64,000 nt of DNA from Candidatus Protochlamydia naegleriophila (GTDB lineage: Bacteria > Chlamydiota > Chlamydiia > Chlamydiales > Parachlamydiaceae): the NCBI RefSeq assembly GCF_001499655.1, contig NZ_LN879502.1:1798001-1862000 (forward strand), in the 5' to 3' direction. The notes below the pieces were generated by a model. The model did not search any database, was not told the origin of the DNA, and was given only the letters and a program-made list of their open reading frames with translations. Of this stretch, positions 18,201 through 26,481 are shown one piece after another (within the stretch, counting starts at the first letter, position 1; each line of letters begins with the position of its first letter). Made by a program: the position numbers and the translations under genes.

Positions 18201-18356
18201 AACACAAAGAGGAATCCCGACAAGGCCACTCAGAGGGAAATACCAGTGTGTCGATACTTTAAAAAGCAAAACGGCTACTGATAAAAGAATTAAAAATGGC
18301 CCAAGCAGCGACCAAAACTGAACCTGACTTTCAACTCTTTTTTCTAAAACGTTCAC
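15282..18356 (-). CDS. membrane-anchored giant coiled-coil protein
   Basis: A 1024-residue protein. Four hydrophobic segments lie in the first 102 residues (about 13-33, 39-52, 59-74, 85-102), arranged as two close pairs, followed by about 900 residues of continuous coiled coil rich in Glu, Gln, Leu and Lys. Residues about 670-900 consist of 38-residue repeats (for example QEELERAVDAQSKLEVIQED) encoded by 114-bp tandem DNA repeats. The start is GTG 18356 with GAGGAA 7 bases upstream. The layout recalls chlamydial Inc proteins, which have bilobed hydrophobic anchors and SNARE-like coiled coils, but a structural or envelope-tethering role is equally possible. No enzymatic motif. Confidence 0.85.
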   Translation of the reverse strand: MNVLEKRVESQVQFWSLLGPFLILLSVAVLLFKVSTHWYFPLSGLVGIPLCVKWKMKGMATALTCLFSLSIIGYQTIDLDERFWHVGMALAMAFSFIILTLSLEEVEGLVDKLQLESQSRLDNFLRLDEKMKGMEHGWFLEKEHIQGQVTALTQDVAQTQEEKQTFYKLMQLSKEELILLHSQHDQLLQELFYKKQQVAQLHEKLEEAEMTVQTLINSESEKSGLKLKEDVVKLEQEKNILTVQLAGLQFDQEKLLQDFAILQEREANYLSDQSRYNQSVEEKQYLVHKQQEQLEALEEEKNLLQLHLSQIQQQYDDAKRLFEEVKKECDTVKSSEGQNLATIQAQIEKIERLEKNWESKEKEIQVLQQNKKALEEQLLQEESNKHYCEELKSRLQKMEEQFEQEKQGLHQRHLAQQHQLHSQLDKLSHDLQKNLSLFSHQQDVIARKDQELEGLKIVAAKANEAIAEYECAMQSQLEQAKLIDEEKHSLESELERLNSQLVNYHAQCEVMQSSQQQLKLLEETNQQLELALTQVKLQLTTSEDELQQALEDYLKLAHIEESKLKLEQELMEARANLKTCQDKLEFAQENQDMLEHRFEKELAELKAKLSVCEEELESAHESQAKLELIQENKQKLEQELTQVRTKLSACQDELELAHENQDMLEHRLEKELTEIKSQLATCQEELERSVEAQSKLEAIEESKQKLESELNQFKSKLIDCQEELERSVDAQSRLEVIQEDKQKLESELNQVKSKLSACQEELERAVDAQSKLEVIQEDKQKLESELSQVKFKLNACQEELERSVDAQGKLEVIQEDKQKLESELNQVKSKLNACQEELERAVDAQSKLEVIQEDKQKLESELSQVKSKLNACQEELERAVDAQGKLEVIQEDKQKLESELSQTRSEISNYKAQLNQAMHDQNKVSEAMVQTRKAEGLYLQLKEQFKVKSAVLDETRKELFYTQEELLSLQKGYEEQQKFAIGDEERLLHKDLERMSYEYEKVIQDYEQELDAMSELIQELLARS
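15661..16344 (-). repeat. 114-bp tandem repeat, about six units, in coding sequence
   Basis: The start of a conserved block recurs at 15661, 15775, 15889, 16003, 16117 and 16231, exactly 114 bases apart, encoding a 38-residue coiled-coil unit. Units are about 90% alike; weaker copies continue toward higher coordinates. A whole number of heptad-like turns and an exact frame mean copy number can change without frameshift. Confidence 0.95.
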
Positions 18357-18909
18357 AATCGTATTCCTCGATAAGAGATCTGTATTTGGAATTTTTTATT
18401 TCGAAAATTCACACTCAGGCATTTTTTAAATAACAGAGTTAACTCTAAAACTTGCCTATCTGCCTGAAATTTAAGAATGTTATACAAAAAAACCGCTTCT
18501 AACACTAGCTCATTCACTATTCGACTTCTTTCGAACTTCATTTGGTTATTAAAATTGCCTTTTTTTACACTTTAATCACCAAATTTTTCAATCAAAGCAA
18601 GACCAGAAGAAGCTTATTGTCTGCAAAACAATCCTTCAAATGAATTGCAAGCAGATCACAATTCAGATTAAATGAAACACAGGCAGGTCGTTCAACTCCT
18701 TGAATAGACAGAAATGCTCGCTCTATTTTATCTCAATTTGAGCAGATCTGTAGGAAATCGCAACCTCTTGCTTATTCACCACCCTCTTTTTTACGTAAAG
18801 TGAGTATATAAAAAGAAAAGAAAAAACAGAACGATGTTTTGGAATTAAAGCTTCTTTTTTTGGTAAATGTTATTTCTGTAAAATCTATTTTATACAATTA
18901 TTCCATTCA
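18357..18909. other. intergenic region with a dispersed 53-bp element
   Basis: About 550 AT-rich bases upstream of the coiled-coil gene and downstream of the ExoD-like gene. It holds one copy of a 53-bp element also found at 20835. A 62-codon minus-strand frame (18353-18541) overlaps the coiled-coil start but has no ribosome binding site and is not called as a gene. Nothing else is recognised. Confidence 0.5.
18534..18586. repeat. dispersed 53-bp palindromic element, copy 1
   Basis: Matches 20835-20887 at 46 of 53 positions without gaps. The ends are inverted: ATTTGGTT near one end and ACCAAAT at the other, with TTAAAAT/TTTAAT extending the stem, so it can fold into a hairpin with an A/T-rich loop. 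It lies upstream of the minus-strand coiled-coil gene. Both copies are followed by TTTTTCAATCAAAG, at once here and about 60 bases on in copy 2. Confidence 0.7.
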
Positions 18910-19572
18910 TTATTGGAATAAAGAGGCCAATCCTTCTTTGCCTAGCCAAATCAATAAGGCGAGAACAAAAAAACATAAAAGGCTCAGTCCATAAGCCACT
19001 AAAATGGCCATCCCGTCATCTTCTAAGATGGCCAGGCCAAATATGGCTAGAGGATAGGCCGCTAAAATATTACTTAATGGAATAGGCAAAGGCAAGGCAA
19101 GAACAAATCCTAACAGCGTAATTGTTAAGCCATGCATGATTTGCAAGATGGGATTTTTCACAAGATGAGAAAATCTTGCATAGACAAAATACCGCAACTT
19201 ATCAGTTATCTTAATTGAAACAGACACAATCTTTTCTAAGTGGTGATAGGAAATCTTTTTATCCAAGATGTATTTTGGAAGCCAAATGCGATTGCCAAAT
19301 GCAATCCTCGTCCCTATAAATGCCAGAATAATTCCAAATGGAGTTGAAAAACCAGGAATCTGAATCGGTTGACAAAAAGGCAAACTTAAAAGAATCAACA
19401 ATGCCGCCTGCCCTTTTTTTCCAAGCCCCTTTAAAAGGGTCTCCAACGAAACATCTTTGCCCTGAGCCGCGTCTAAAAGCGCTCTCATCGAGTAAGCAAA
19501 TGCATTGATTCTCTGCTTCATTTTTTTCCGAGTCTTTAATATCTCATTTTGATTGTTTGTCTGCATGACCAT
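18910..19572 (-). CDS. ExoD-family membrane protein
   Basis: A protein of about 220 residues of the ExoD (exopolysaccharide synthesis, PF06055) type. It has an amphipathic N-terminus, a conserved LLSLPFCQPIQIPGFSTPFG core, the IWLPKYILDKKIS segment, and three to four membrane helices in the C-terminal half (VLALPLPIPLSN conserved). The family's molecular role is unclear; ExoD is linked to exopolysaccharide production in rhizobia. The start overlaps the preceding phosphatase gene by about 29 bases, so the two are probably translated from one mRNA. ATG 19572 or 19566 are both possible; no good ribosome binding site is seen. Confidence 0.8.
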   Translation of the reverse strand: MVMQTNNQNEILKTRKKMKQRINAFAYSMRALLDAAQGKDVSLETLLKGLGKKGQAALLILLSLPFCQPIQIPGFSTPFGIILAFIGTRIAFGNRIWLPKYILDKKISYHHLEKIVSVSIKITDKLRYFVYARFSHLVKNPILQIMHGLTITLLGFVLALPLPIPLSNILAAYPLAIFGLAILEDDGMAILVAYGLSLLCFFVLALLIWLGKEGLASLFQ

Positions 19573-20785
19573 TTTCAAAGGTGATTTTTATGATAGACAC
19601 ATCATCTACAAATTCTTTTTTTCCTTGCAAATTTTGAATTTCTGCAATAATCCAATTCAACTCTGTTTTTTCCTGATGAGATCCTATGAGTGAAATAAAT
19701 TCCTGCAGTTCTAACATGCTGCCATTAATTTTACTGATTTCATAAATCCCATCACTGTAAATGTACAAAACATTATAAGGTTTGATTTGAATCGACCCAT
19801 TTTGAAAATCGACTTCAGGAAGCACTCCGATCACAACGCCCGGTGTTTTGAGCTCATACAATTGCGCTTCGCGGGCAATATCCCCCGTAATTAAAAGTGC
19901 TGGAGGATGTCCGCCACACGCATAGACCAGTTGATGCGTGTGCTTATCATAAACGCCATACCAAATTGTAAAAAACATATTATTATGTTCTTCCATTTGA
20001 AAGGCGGTATTAAGAGCCTCCAAAACGGAACTCGGATCTTTGAAATCAGCTTTCGGCAAATTTTGAGAACGAAGCAAATTGGCAACAGAAATGGACAGTA
20101 AAGCAGCTCCCACTCCATGCCCGCATACGTCCAAAAGATAAATAGCAAAGTAGCGGTCGTCCAGCCAATGATAGCCAAATGCATCCCCCCCAAGCTGGGT
20201 TGAAGGAATAAAACGCCATTCAGCCACAATCGTGTTGTGTAAAGGCTCTGGCAATAATGACCTTACATATGCAGCCGCTTCCGCCAATTCCGCGGACAAG
20301 ACCTGCTGGCTTTCCTCGATCTTTTTATAAGCCTCATCGCGCTCTAATAAACGAATGTATCCTTTTGAGTGATAACGAATGCGAGCAATCAACTCAAGTT
20401 TATCCGGCAACTTGACGATGTAATCATTTCCCCCTAATGCAAAAACCTCGGCCTTTACCCTAGGATCTTCTTTCGTTGATAAAACTATGATGGGAATATC
20501 TTTAGTGGCTGGATTCGCGCGGAAGTATTTAACCAAAAGCAATCCATCGCACCCTGGCATGACTAAATCCTGTAAAATAACCGTGGGCTTGACTTCGCTT
20601 GCAACCTCCAATGCTTTCGTAGGATCTGAGCAATAATGGAAATCGATGTCTGTCTGATCGGCTAGTTGGCGCTTAATAGCTTCTGCAATGATTGCTTGAT
20701 CATCAATTAAAAGCACTCTAACTGAATAAGAGCGACGAGGGGAAAACAAATGGGTTGAAACGGATAATGTGGGATTATAAGCCAT
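19544..20785 (-). CDS. response regulator with PP2C (RsbU/SpoIIE-type) phosphatase output
   Basis: A 413-residue protein. Residues about 22-145 are a receiver domain: Asp pair in LLIDDQ, phospho-acceptor Asp73 in LQDLVMPG, Ser in VLSTK and Lys125. A short coiled-coil linker leads to a SpoIIE/PP2C phosphatase domain (about 190-405) with metal-binding Asp residues in GGDAFGY, LDVCGHG and YSDGIYE. Such proteins dephosphorylate anti-anti-sigma factors in partner switching. ATG 20785 has AGG 5 bases upstream. It lies 217 bases downstream of cheA, with a dispersed repeat between, and is the likely output of that kinase. No STAS or anti-sigma gene is in the window. Confidence 0.92.
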   Translation of the reverse strand: MAYNPTLSVSTHLFSPRRSYSVRVLLIDDQAIIAEAIKRQLADQTDIDFHYCSDPTKALEVASEVKPTVILQDLVMPGCDGLLLVKYFRANPATKDIPIIVLSTKEDPRVKAEVFALGGNDYIVKLPDKLELIARIRYHSKGYIRLLERDEAYKKIEESQQVLSAELAEAAAYVRSLLPEPLHNTIVAEWRFIPSTQLGGDAFGYHWLDDRYFAIYLLDVCGHGVGAALLSISVANLLRSQNLPKADFKDPSSVLEALNTAFQMEEHNNMFFTIWYGVYDKHTHQLVYACGGHPPALLITGDIAREAQLYELKTPGVVIGVLPEVDFQNGSIQIKPYNVLYIYSDGIYEISKINGSMLELQEFISLIGSHQEKTELNWIIAEIQNLQGKKEFVDDVSIIKITFENGHADKQSK

Positions 20786-20834
20786 ACAGACCTGTTGCCG
20801 TAAGAATCGCTTTTTTTATTCATTGGACTTTCAA

Positions 20835-20887
20835 AACTTCATTTGGTTGTTAAAATGGCTATTTTTTGCACTTTGATTACCAAATTT
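20835..20887. repeat. dispersed 53-bp palindromic element, copy 2
   Basis: The second copy of the element at 18534-18586 (46/53 identical, same orientation). It lies in the leader of the receiver-PP2C gene, about 50 bases before its start codon. The inverted ends could form a hairpin in the mRNA or serve as a protein-binding site. Confidence 0.7.
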
Positions 20888-21002
20888 CCGCAAACCTCTA
20901 TACGCTCTCAAAGTAATGATCAACCTGCTCAAAAATCTTCAATTTTTTCAATCAAAGTCAGTGTCTAATGCATTTATTCTGGTTCATAGCACATCAACCG
21001 AT

Positions 21003-23786
21003 TTATGGCTTCCCAATTAAATCGTAAACAGCTGCTAGCAATGTGGCGTCATGAAAACTGCTTTTAGTCAAATAATAGTCTGCTCCAGCTTCCAACCCCA
21101 TCAAACGATCAGTCTCTCCTTCTTTATAGGACACTATCATCACGGGAATATCACTTAAGTGCGGGTCATTCTTAATCGCTCTCACCAGATCGATTCCATT
21201 CATGCGTGGCATATCGATGTCGGTAATGACAAGATCATAATGGCCAACCCGCACAGCATTCCATCCATCGATACCATTGACAGCCGTTTCCACTTCATAG
21301 CCTTGGTTTTTTAAAAGACGGCATTCAACCTCTCTAACTGTAATGGAGTCGTCTACCACTAAAACGCGCTTAGCTATGCGATCAGGCGGCAATTCTTTAG
21401 TGTAAGAAATTTTTGCCACCCCGGCTCCCGAAAGCAGCAAATCAATAGAGTGCACAATCTCATCTACGTCGATAATTAAGACAGGGCTTCCATCTTCCAT
21501 TAGAGCCCCTGCACTAATATCTGAGACCTTTCCTAAACGGGCATCCAACTCTTGTACGACCAACTCTTTCTCGCCAATCAAACGATCCACAACAAGTCCG
21601 TAAGAATTGGTCCGCTCGCTTAAAATAATGACAGGCAACAGATTCAAGGTTAGTTGGGGTTCAGCTAACTCCAATACTTGCCAAGCAGAGACTAAACCGA
21701 TATTTTGGTTTTCATATCTGAAATATTGTTTATTTTCTGCCATTTCAATTTGATCGCGATTGATGAGGAGAGCCTGATCAATGCGTGCTAGAGGAAAAGC
21801 ATAGGCCTCGCCAGAGATTTCCACCAAAAGAGCGCGGATGACAGATAAGGTCAAAGGCAGCTGCAGATTAAAGCTCGTTCCTTTGCCAGGCATTAAAGTC
21901 GTTTTGACAATCCCTCCAACCTCTTGCACCGCACTTCTGACAATATTGAGTCCAATCCCCCTTCCTGAGATTTCAGTCACTTCTTTAGCAGTCGAAAAAC
22001 CTGGTAGAAAAAGAAAGTCGATGACCTCACTTTCTGATAAACGCTTGGCCATCTCAGAACTAGTAAAATTTTTCTCTACTATTCTTTTGCGCAACTCCTC
22101 CACATCTATCCCGCGCCCATCATCTGAAACGGTAATCCCAAGCATTCCTCCACGATGATAGGCTTTCAACTTAATCAATCCCTCCGTTGGCTTCTCTTTT
22201 TTTTGCCTCTCTTGAGGTGATTCAATCCCATGATCGATGGCATTTCGTAAAAGATGGCTCAGCGGGGCTTCCAGTTTTTCTAAAATGTCCCGATCGACCA
22301 AAGTCGATAATCCCTCGATCTCTAACCTTACGCGTTTGTCAAGCTGCCTTGCCAAATCACGAACCATGCGCGGAAAAGTTTCGACACCATCTGAAAATGG
22401 ACGTAGGCGACTATTAATGACCTCTTGATAAAGGCGGTCTGATAAATTAGCATGCCGTCTTATAAAAGAATCCAACTCCCCTAAATTCTCAGTAAGCAGC
22501 TGACGACTCTCATTAAATCGATGCTGCAGATCGGTTAAATACTGCCACATCCTTTCATCCAGCCTGCTGTCTGCTAAGCCACCTCGGAAACCATCTAGTA
22601 AATTTGCAATCTCAATTTGCTCTTTCTTAAGCTTTTGCAGATTATCCCAAAAAGGATACAGCCATCTCGATTCTACAAGTGATTCACCGGCAAGCCCCAT
22701 CAAACGATTTAAATTCTGAGCCGTTACGCGGAGTACCCTCTCTTCCGAAAATCCTGTTTGAAAAGGCTTAATAGACTCGCTTTTCTTCATCTCTTTCAAT
22801 GGATAGGGCACAGTACTCGATCCTATACTTTCTTTTCCTTTCCCCTCAAATGCACTTACCAATGCAACTGCGCCTCGAGCGTTGACCGGCTCTTGCTTTT
22901 GAATCTCTTCAAGCTCTTTTATTTTCTTTTCAATAAGTGGAAGCTGTCCCTTTAACCAATTATGAATGTCAGACGATCGAATGCGAGACAAATTGGACAA
23001 TAGATCAACCATTTGCAAGAGCGTGTCAATCATATGCACAGGTAAAGCTTTTTGATTAGCTTGAATACTAACAAAACAATCTTCCATTGAATGAGCCATT
23101 TTTACGATCGAGGGAAGAGAGACAACACGTGCAGCACCTTTAATAGAATGCGCGGCACGCATCAATTCTTCTAATAGAATTGGATCTTCATTCTGCTCCA
23201 GCTCAATCAATCCACGATTGAGCACCCTAGATTGGGTTTCCACCTCAATGCGAAATAAGTCAAACATCGCATCATCAATCACAAAATCTGGATTTTCGCT
23301 CTCCAGCTCTTCTACAATAAGCTCCTCTTTGACATTTGCGGCTGGTGAAATAGCTAATAAAGAGGAGAGTTTTTGATGGAGTTCCGCGAGAAGCTCTTGC
23401 TTTTCCTGTAGGAAAAAACTAAGGTGATCAGGCTCTATGCAAGACAGATCAGCCAATAGCTGAACTATTTTAACGCATAGTTCTTGTCCACTAGCTGTTT
23501 TTATAACCCGTTGATCAAGCAACGCTTGTGCATAAAGTTCTAACGTTTGAGCAGCTTCTACTACTTGCTGTAACTTGACTATGTGAGCTGCCTGTTTGAT
23601 TGTCCGCGCTGTTTGAGCCCACTCTTTCAAAGGCTGATCTAATTGAGGATTCTCTTCAAATAATTGCAAGTCCAATCGAATGCTATCACTTTGCTCTCTC
23701 AGCTCCTTTAAAAATAAAGCGATCAAAGCTTCATCAATTTTTACAGGCAAGGGCTCTCCAGAAGAAATATCAGTGGTTTCTTTCAC
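21003..23786 (-). CDS. cheA: hybrid chemotaxis-type histidine kinase CheA-REC
   Basis: A 927-residue protein. Order: a first HPt-like domain (about 15-120) that has Arg61 where the phospho-His belongs (TARTIKQAAHIV); a second HPt with intact His213 (RAAHSIKGAARVV); dimerisation helices; a HATPase domain (about 490-650) with N box HLLRNAIDHGIE, DDGRGID and GRGIGLNIV; a CheW-like domain (about 650-790); and a C-terminal receiver (about 805-925, Asp in VITDIDMPRMNG). This is the WspE-type layout. The GTG start at 23786 overlaps the cheW stop (GTGA) and follows GAGGGG. It would pass phosphate from a receptor array to its own receiver and to the PP2C regulator. Confidence 0.95.
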   Translation of the reverse strand: MKETTDISSGEPLPVKIDEALIALFLKELREQSDSIRLDLQLFEENPQLDQPLKEWAQTARTIKQAAHIVKLQQVVEAAQTLELYAQALLDQRVIKTASGQELCVKIVQLLADLSCIEPDHLSFFLQEKQELLAELHQKLSSLLAISPAANVKEELIVEELESENPDFVIDDAMFDLFRIEVETQSRVLNRGLIELEQNEDPILLEELMRAAHSIKGAARVVSLPSIVKMAHSMEDCFVSIQANQKALPVHMIDTLLQMVDLLSNLSRIRSSDIHNWLKGQLPLIEKKIKELEEIQKQEPVNARGAVALVSAFEGKGKESIGSSTVPYPLKEMKKSESIKPFQTGFSEERVLRVTAQNLNRLMGLAGESLVESRWLYPFWDNLQKLKKEQIEIANLLDGFRGGLADSRLDERMWQYLTDLQHRFNESRQLLTENLGELDSFIRRHANLSDRLYQEVINSRLRPFSDGVETFPRMVRDLARQLDKRVRLEIEGLSTLVDRDILEKLEAPLSHLLRNAIDHGIESPQERQKKEKPTEGLIKLKAYHRGGMLGITVSDDGRGIDVEELRKRIVEKNFTSSEMAKRLSESEVIDFLFLPGFSTAKEVTEISGRGIGLNIVRSAVQEVGGIVKTTLMPGKGTSFNLQLPLTLSVIRALLVEISGEAYAFPLARIDQALLINRDQIEMAENKQYFRYENQNIGLVSAWQVLELAEPQLTLNLLPVIILSERTNSYGLVVDRLIGEKELVVQELDARLGKVSDISAGALMEDGSPVLIIDVDEIVHSIDLLLSGAGVAKISYTKELPPDRIAKRVLVVDDSITVREVECRLLKNQGYEVETAVNGIDGWNAVRVGHYDLVITDIDMPRMNGIDLVRAIKNDPHLSDIPVMIVSYKEGETDRLMGLEAGADYYLTKSSFHDATLLAAVYDLIGKP

Positions 23787-24382
23787 TGCACCCCTCTCTT
23801 CAAACTATAAAAAATCAGTTCTTCGTCTAAGAGACCAATACTTTTATTTTTAATAGTCATGATGCCTTTCAAGTAATTTGACGCTGACTTTGAAACATTG
23901 ACTGGAGCATTTTCCAGCATGGCTACATGCCATAAATGAATGCCTTCGACCTCATCTACGGGAAATACCCAAAGCTCTTTATTTTGCGCAATCGCAATCA
24001 TCCTGTCATCATGTGAAGCATGATGACTGCGCGACATCGAATACTCAATCCCTAGCAATTCATTAAGTGCAACACATAGCTGAAGCTCGCCATCCACATT
24101 CACAACCCCCAAAAGAAATTTTTGTGCCCGGTGCGGAATGCAGTGAATCTGCCGGCGAAGAATGACTGATTTAAAAACACTTGTTTTCATTGCAAGCCAT
24201 TCATGAGCCAAACGAAAAACGACGACAGATATAGTATCGCTCTTTTGCTCAACACTTAGAGGCTTCTGGATTGCTTGCGTCAATGTTTGTAAATATTCTT
24301 CAGATGGGCGCCTATCTAAAAGATTTTCCTTCCGCTCTTTTTCTGGCCTATGCATCATTAGATCATCTTGTTTTTCTAGCAC
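23783..24382 (-). CDS. cheW: CheW-like coupling protein (WspD-like)
   Basis: A CheW-domain protein of 199 residues from GTG 24382, chosen because GGTGGAG lies 5 bases upstream; an upstream TTG at 24412 is less likely. The first 60 residues are a charged extension; the CheW fold spans about 65-185 (VVVFRLAHEWLAMKTSVFKSV, HRAQKFLLGVVNVDGELQLCV). CheW couples receptors to CheA. The stop overlaps the cheA start by four bases. The long N-terminus and position just before cheA match WspD in the Wsp system. Confidence 0.88.
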   Translation of the reverse strand: MLEKQDDLMMHRPEKERKENLLDRRPSEEYLQTLTQAIQKPLSVEQKSDTISVVVFRLAHEWLAMKTSVFKSVILRRQIHCIPHRAQKFLLGVVNVDGELQLCVALNELLGIEYSMSRSHHASHDDRMIAIAQNKELWVFPVDEVEGIHLWHVAMLENAPVNVSKSASNYLKGIMTIKNKSIGLLDEELIFYSLKRGVQ

Positions 24383-24470
24383 AGTTACTCCACCTTTAGA
24401 AGGCATTGACAAATCATTTCGTTATTTCCTCACCTTATAAATCTCCCGGACAAAAAACAAAGCCTGCCTC

Positions 24471-25727
24471 CTATATCTTAAAGGCTCTTTGAGCTCTCCT
24501 CCGAAACAGTTCAGCCTGATTAAAATCTCCTTTTTTTTCGGAGAGGAGAGTCAAATAAATTAGAGCCTCATAGTGAGAAGGTTCTAAATAAACAACTTTT
24601 CGAAAAAATTCTTCAGCTTTTGCTTCATCTCCCATAGCGTGTTGAATGAGTCCTAGCAAATAGTAGACCGTCTCGTTTGCTCCATGCTTATAAATGTAAT
24701 TTAAACAACATGTTACTGCCTCATCAAAATCGCCACTGTCGGCTAATTTTTTCGCCTTTTCCAAAAGAGTTGATTTTTCAGGCACAGTCAAAGAAGCTGT
24801 TAAGCTCTGTGCAAGGTTTTGAATAGGTAAAAAGGGATCTTCTTTAGAATTAGTCAGCTTATCCATTTCTGAAAAAGTCTGGTCTAGCAGTAGCTGGGAA
24901 GTAAATTGTTCGATCGACGGAGCCAATACTGCTGTTTCTTGAGCAAATGCATAAGCCTTTGGATAATGAATGGGGACAAATCCACCATTCTGAGCTAATT
25001 GAGTTTCTGCTGGCCCAACAATCAATATCCCATCGGGGGCTAGCAGCGAACGTATCAATCGAAACGCTCTTGCCTGCCCTTTTTCGCTCAGATAAATAAG
25101 TAAATTGCGACAGAAAATAAAATGGTAGGAACCAAAACCGAAAGAGTCTGCCTTTTCATCCATCACGTTGTGATAATAAAAATGCACTTGCTCCTTTATA
25201 ATTGAGTCGATCGCATATCCATCCCCATTCTTCTTAAAATAAAAGTCTCGATACCCCAGCTCTCTGCCGCGAAACGACTTTTTACCGTATACCCCTTTTT
25301 GAGCCGTGAGTAAACTTTTTTGGCTGACGTCTGCCGCGTCTATGACAAACCGGAAAGGAATGACACCATCATCAAATAAGGCCATAACAATCGAATAGGG
25401 CTCTTCTCCAGTCGAACAAGGCAAGCTCAAAATTTTGATTAACGGATGCGAATTCTGACGTACTGCTCTGACTAAAAAATCGAGAGAGCCTTTATCACGG
25501 AAAAACCACGTTTCAGGAACAACAACGAGTTCGACTAGCTCCTGACATTCTCCACTTGAAGAAACTAATCTTTCATAGTACTCTTTATGGGTGCCTAAGT
25601 TGCATAGATTCATTCTCTCCTTTATAACCCATTCCCAAACACTATCAGTGATCCTGTTGGGCTTTAAACCCATTTTGTTTTCAATATATCGAATAATGCA
25701 ATGGAAAAAATTAGGGTTGCCCATCAT
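24471..25727 (-). CDS. cheR: CheR-type methyltransferase with C-terminal TPR (WspC-like)
   Basis: A protein of about 418 residues. It has a CheR N-terminal helical part, then the SAM-binding core (ILSLPCSTGEEPYS; AADVSQKSL; FIFCRNLLIYLS), and two or three TPR units in the last 90 residues (YYLLGLIQHAMGDEAKAEEFF). CheR methylates Glu on chemoreceptors. A TPR-tailed CheR is the WspC layout. I place the start at ATG 25727 (25724 is equally possible), next to GTGGAG; the frame is open farther upstream but overlaps cheW more. The start overlaps the upstream cheW by 17 bases. No receptor gene is in this window. Confidence 0.9.
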   Translation of the reverse strand: MMGNPNFFHCIIRYIENKMGLKPNRITDSVWEWVIKERMNLCNLGTHKEYYERLVSSSGECQELVELVVVPETWFFRDKGSLDFLVRAVRQNSHPLIKILSLPCSTGEEPYSIVMALFDDGVIPFRFVIDAADVSQKSLLTAQKGVYGKKSFRGRELGYRDFYFKKNGDGYAIDSIIKEQVHFYYHNVMDEKADSFGFGSYHFIFCRNLLIYLSEKGQARAFRLIRSLLAPDGILIVGPAETQLAQNGGFVPIHYPKAYAFAQETAVLAPSIEQFTSQLLLDQTFSEMDKLTNSKEDPFLPIQNLAQSLTASLTVPEKSTLLEKAKKLADSGDFDEAVTCCLNYIYKHGANETVYYLLGLIQHAMGDEAKAEEFFRKVVYLEPSHYEALIYLTLLSEKKGDFNQAELFRRRAQRAFKI

Positions 25728-26187
25728 CTCCACTCTGTATAGCCGGAAAAAAATCCACAGATAAGAATTTGAAAAACTCTGCCACGTCGAGTTTTTGAAT
25801 AATCCCATTCTGATCGTTATAAAAGCCGCTTAAATAAGGAAAATGGCTTAAATAGAATCCGGTTTCCGAAAATTGGCTCGCCTTTACATTGGCAATATCA
25901 ATTACTTTCTCTCCCATTATCCCCACATATAAGGCGTCATGCGGCGCTTTAATCAATATGATCCTGGTGTGAAAGGCTTCACATGCTTCTCTTTGCTCAA
26001 TTAGATGGCAAAAGTTAACAATGGGAATGGGCTTTCCCTCCCAATTCAATAAACCCGCTAAATAAGGAGGAGCGTAAGGCATTTTCTTTAAAAAAACACG
26101 AGGGATAATCTTCACAATGCATTGATTATCAACTGCATACCTATTTTCACCAACATAAAATAATAACATTGACATAGCTACGATCAT
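25711..26187 (-). CDS. cheW: CheW-like coupling protein (WspB-like)
   Basis: A 158-residue single CheW domain (MLLFYVGENRYAVDNQ, PYLAGLLNWEGKPIPIVNF). It is the first gene of the chemosensory operon. ATG 26187 gives the longest form; ATG 26175 or 26169 are possible and closer to typical CheW ends. No clear ribosome binding site. A methyl-accepting receptor would be expected upstream in a Wsp-type cluster, but a gene of the opposite strand lies there. Confidence 0.85.
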   Translation of the reverse strand: MIVAMSMLLFYVGENRYAVDNQCIVKIIPRVFLKKMPYAPPYLAGLLNWEGKPIPIVNFCHLIEQREACEAFHTRIILIKAPHDALYVGIMGEKVIDIANVKASQFSETGFYLSHFPYLSGFYNDQNGIIQKLDVAEFFKFLSVDFFPAIQSGDDGQP

Positions 26188-26481
26188 TTAAATTCAAGAC
26201 CTTAGCAGATCTCGAGTCTGTTTGCCTATTTTTTTGTATGACTGAACCTTAGCACAATTCTAATTTGTTAATTTATTTTTTGATATGCTATTTATAAACT
26301 CACCCTTAGCAAAAGAGGTAAAAGCCGAACGGATGTTTCAAATTCCAAAGCAACAGAAGGCTCGTTCTCTGATTGCAGCACCCCATTTGTTCTTTTTGAA
26401 AATGGAAATATCCCGTTTGCTCATCACTTTTTAAAATCGTTCGGGTTATGAAATCTCAGCGAGGTCAAAAGGAGGAACTTT

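Noticed and set aside
18353-18541. Minus-strand 62-codon frame overlapping the coiled-coil start
   Set aside because: The GTGA overlap looks attractive, but there is no ribosome binding site and its 5' end lies in the dispersed 53-bp element.
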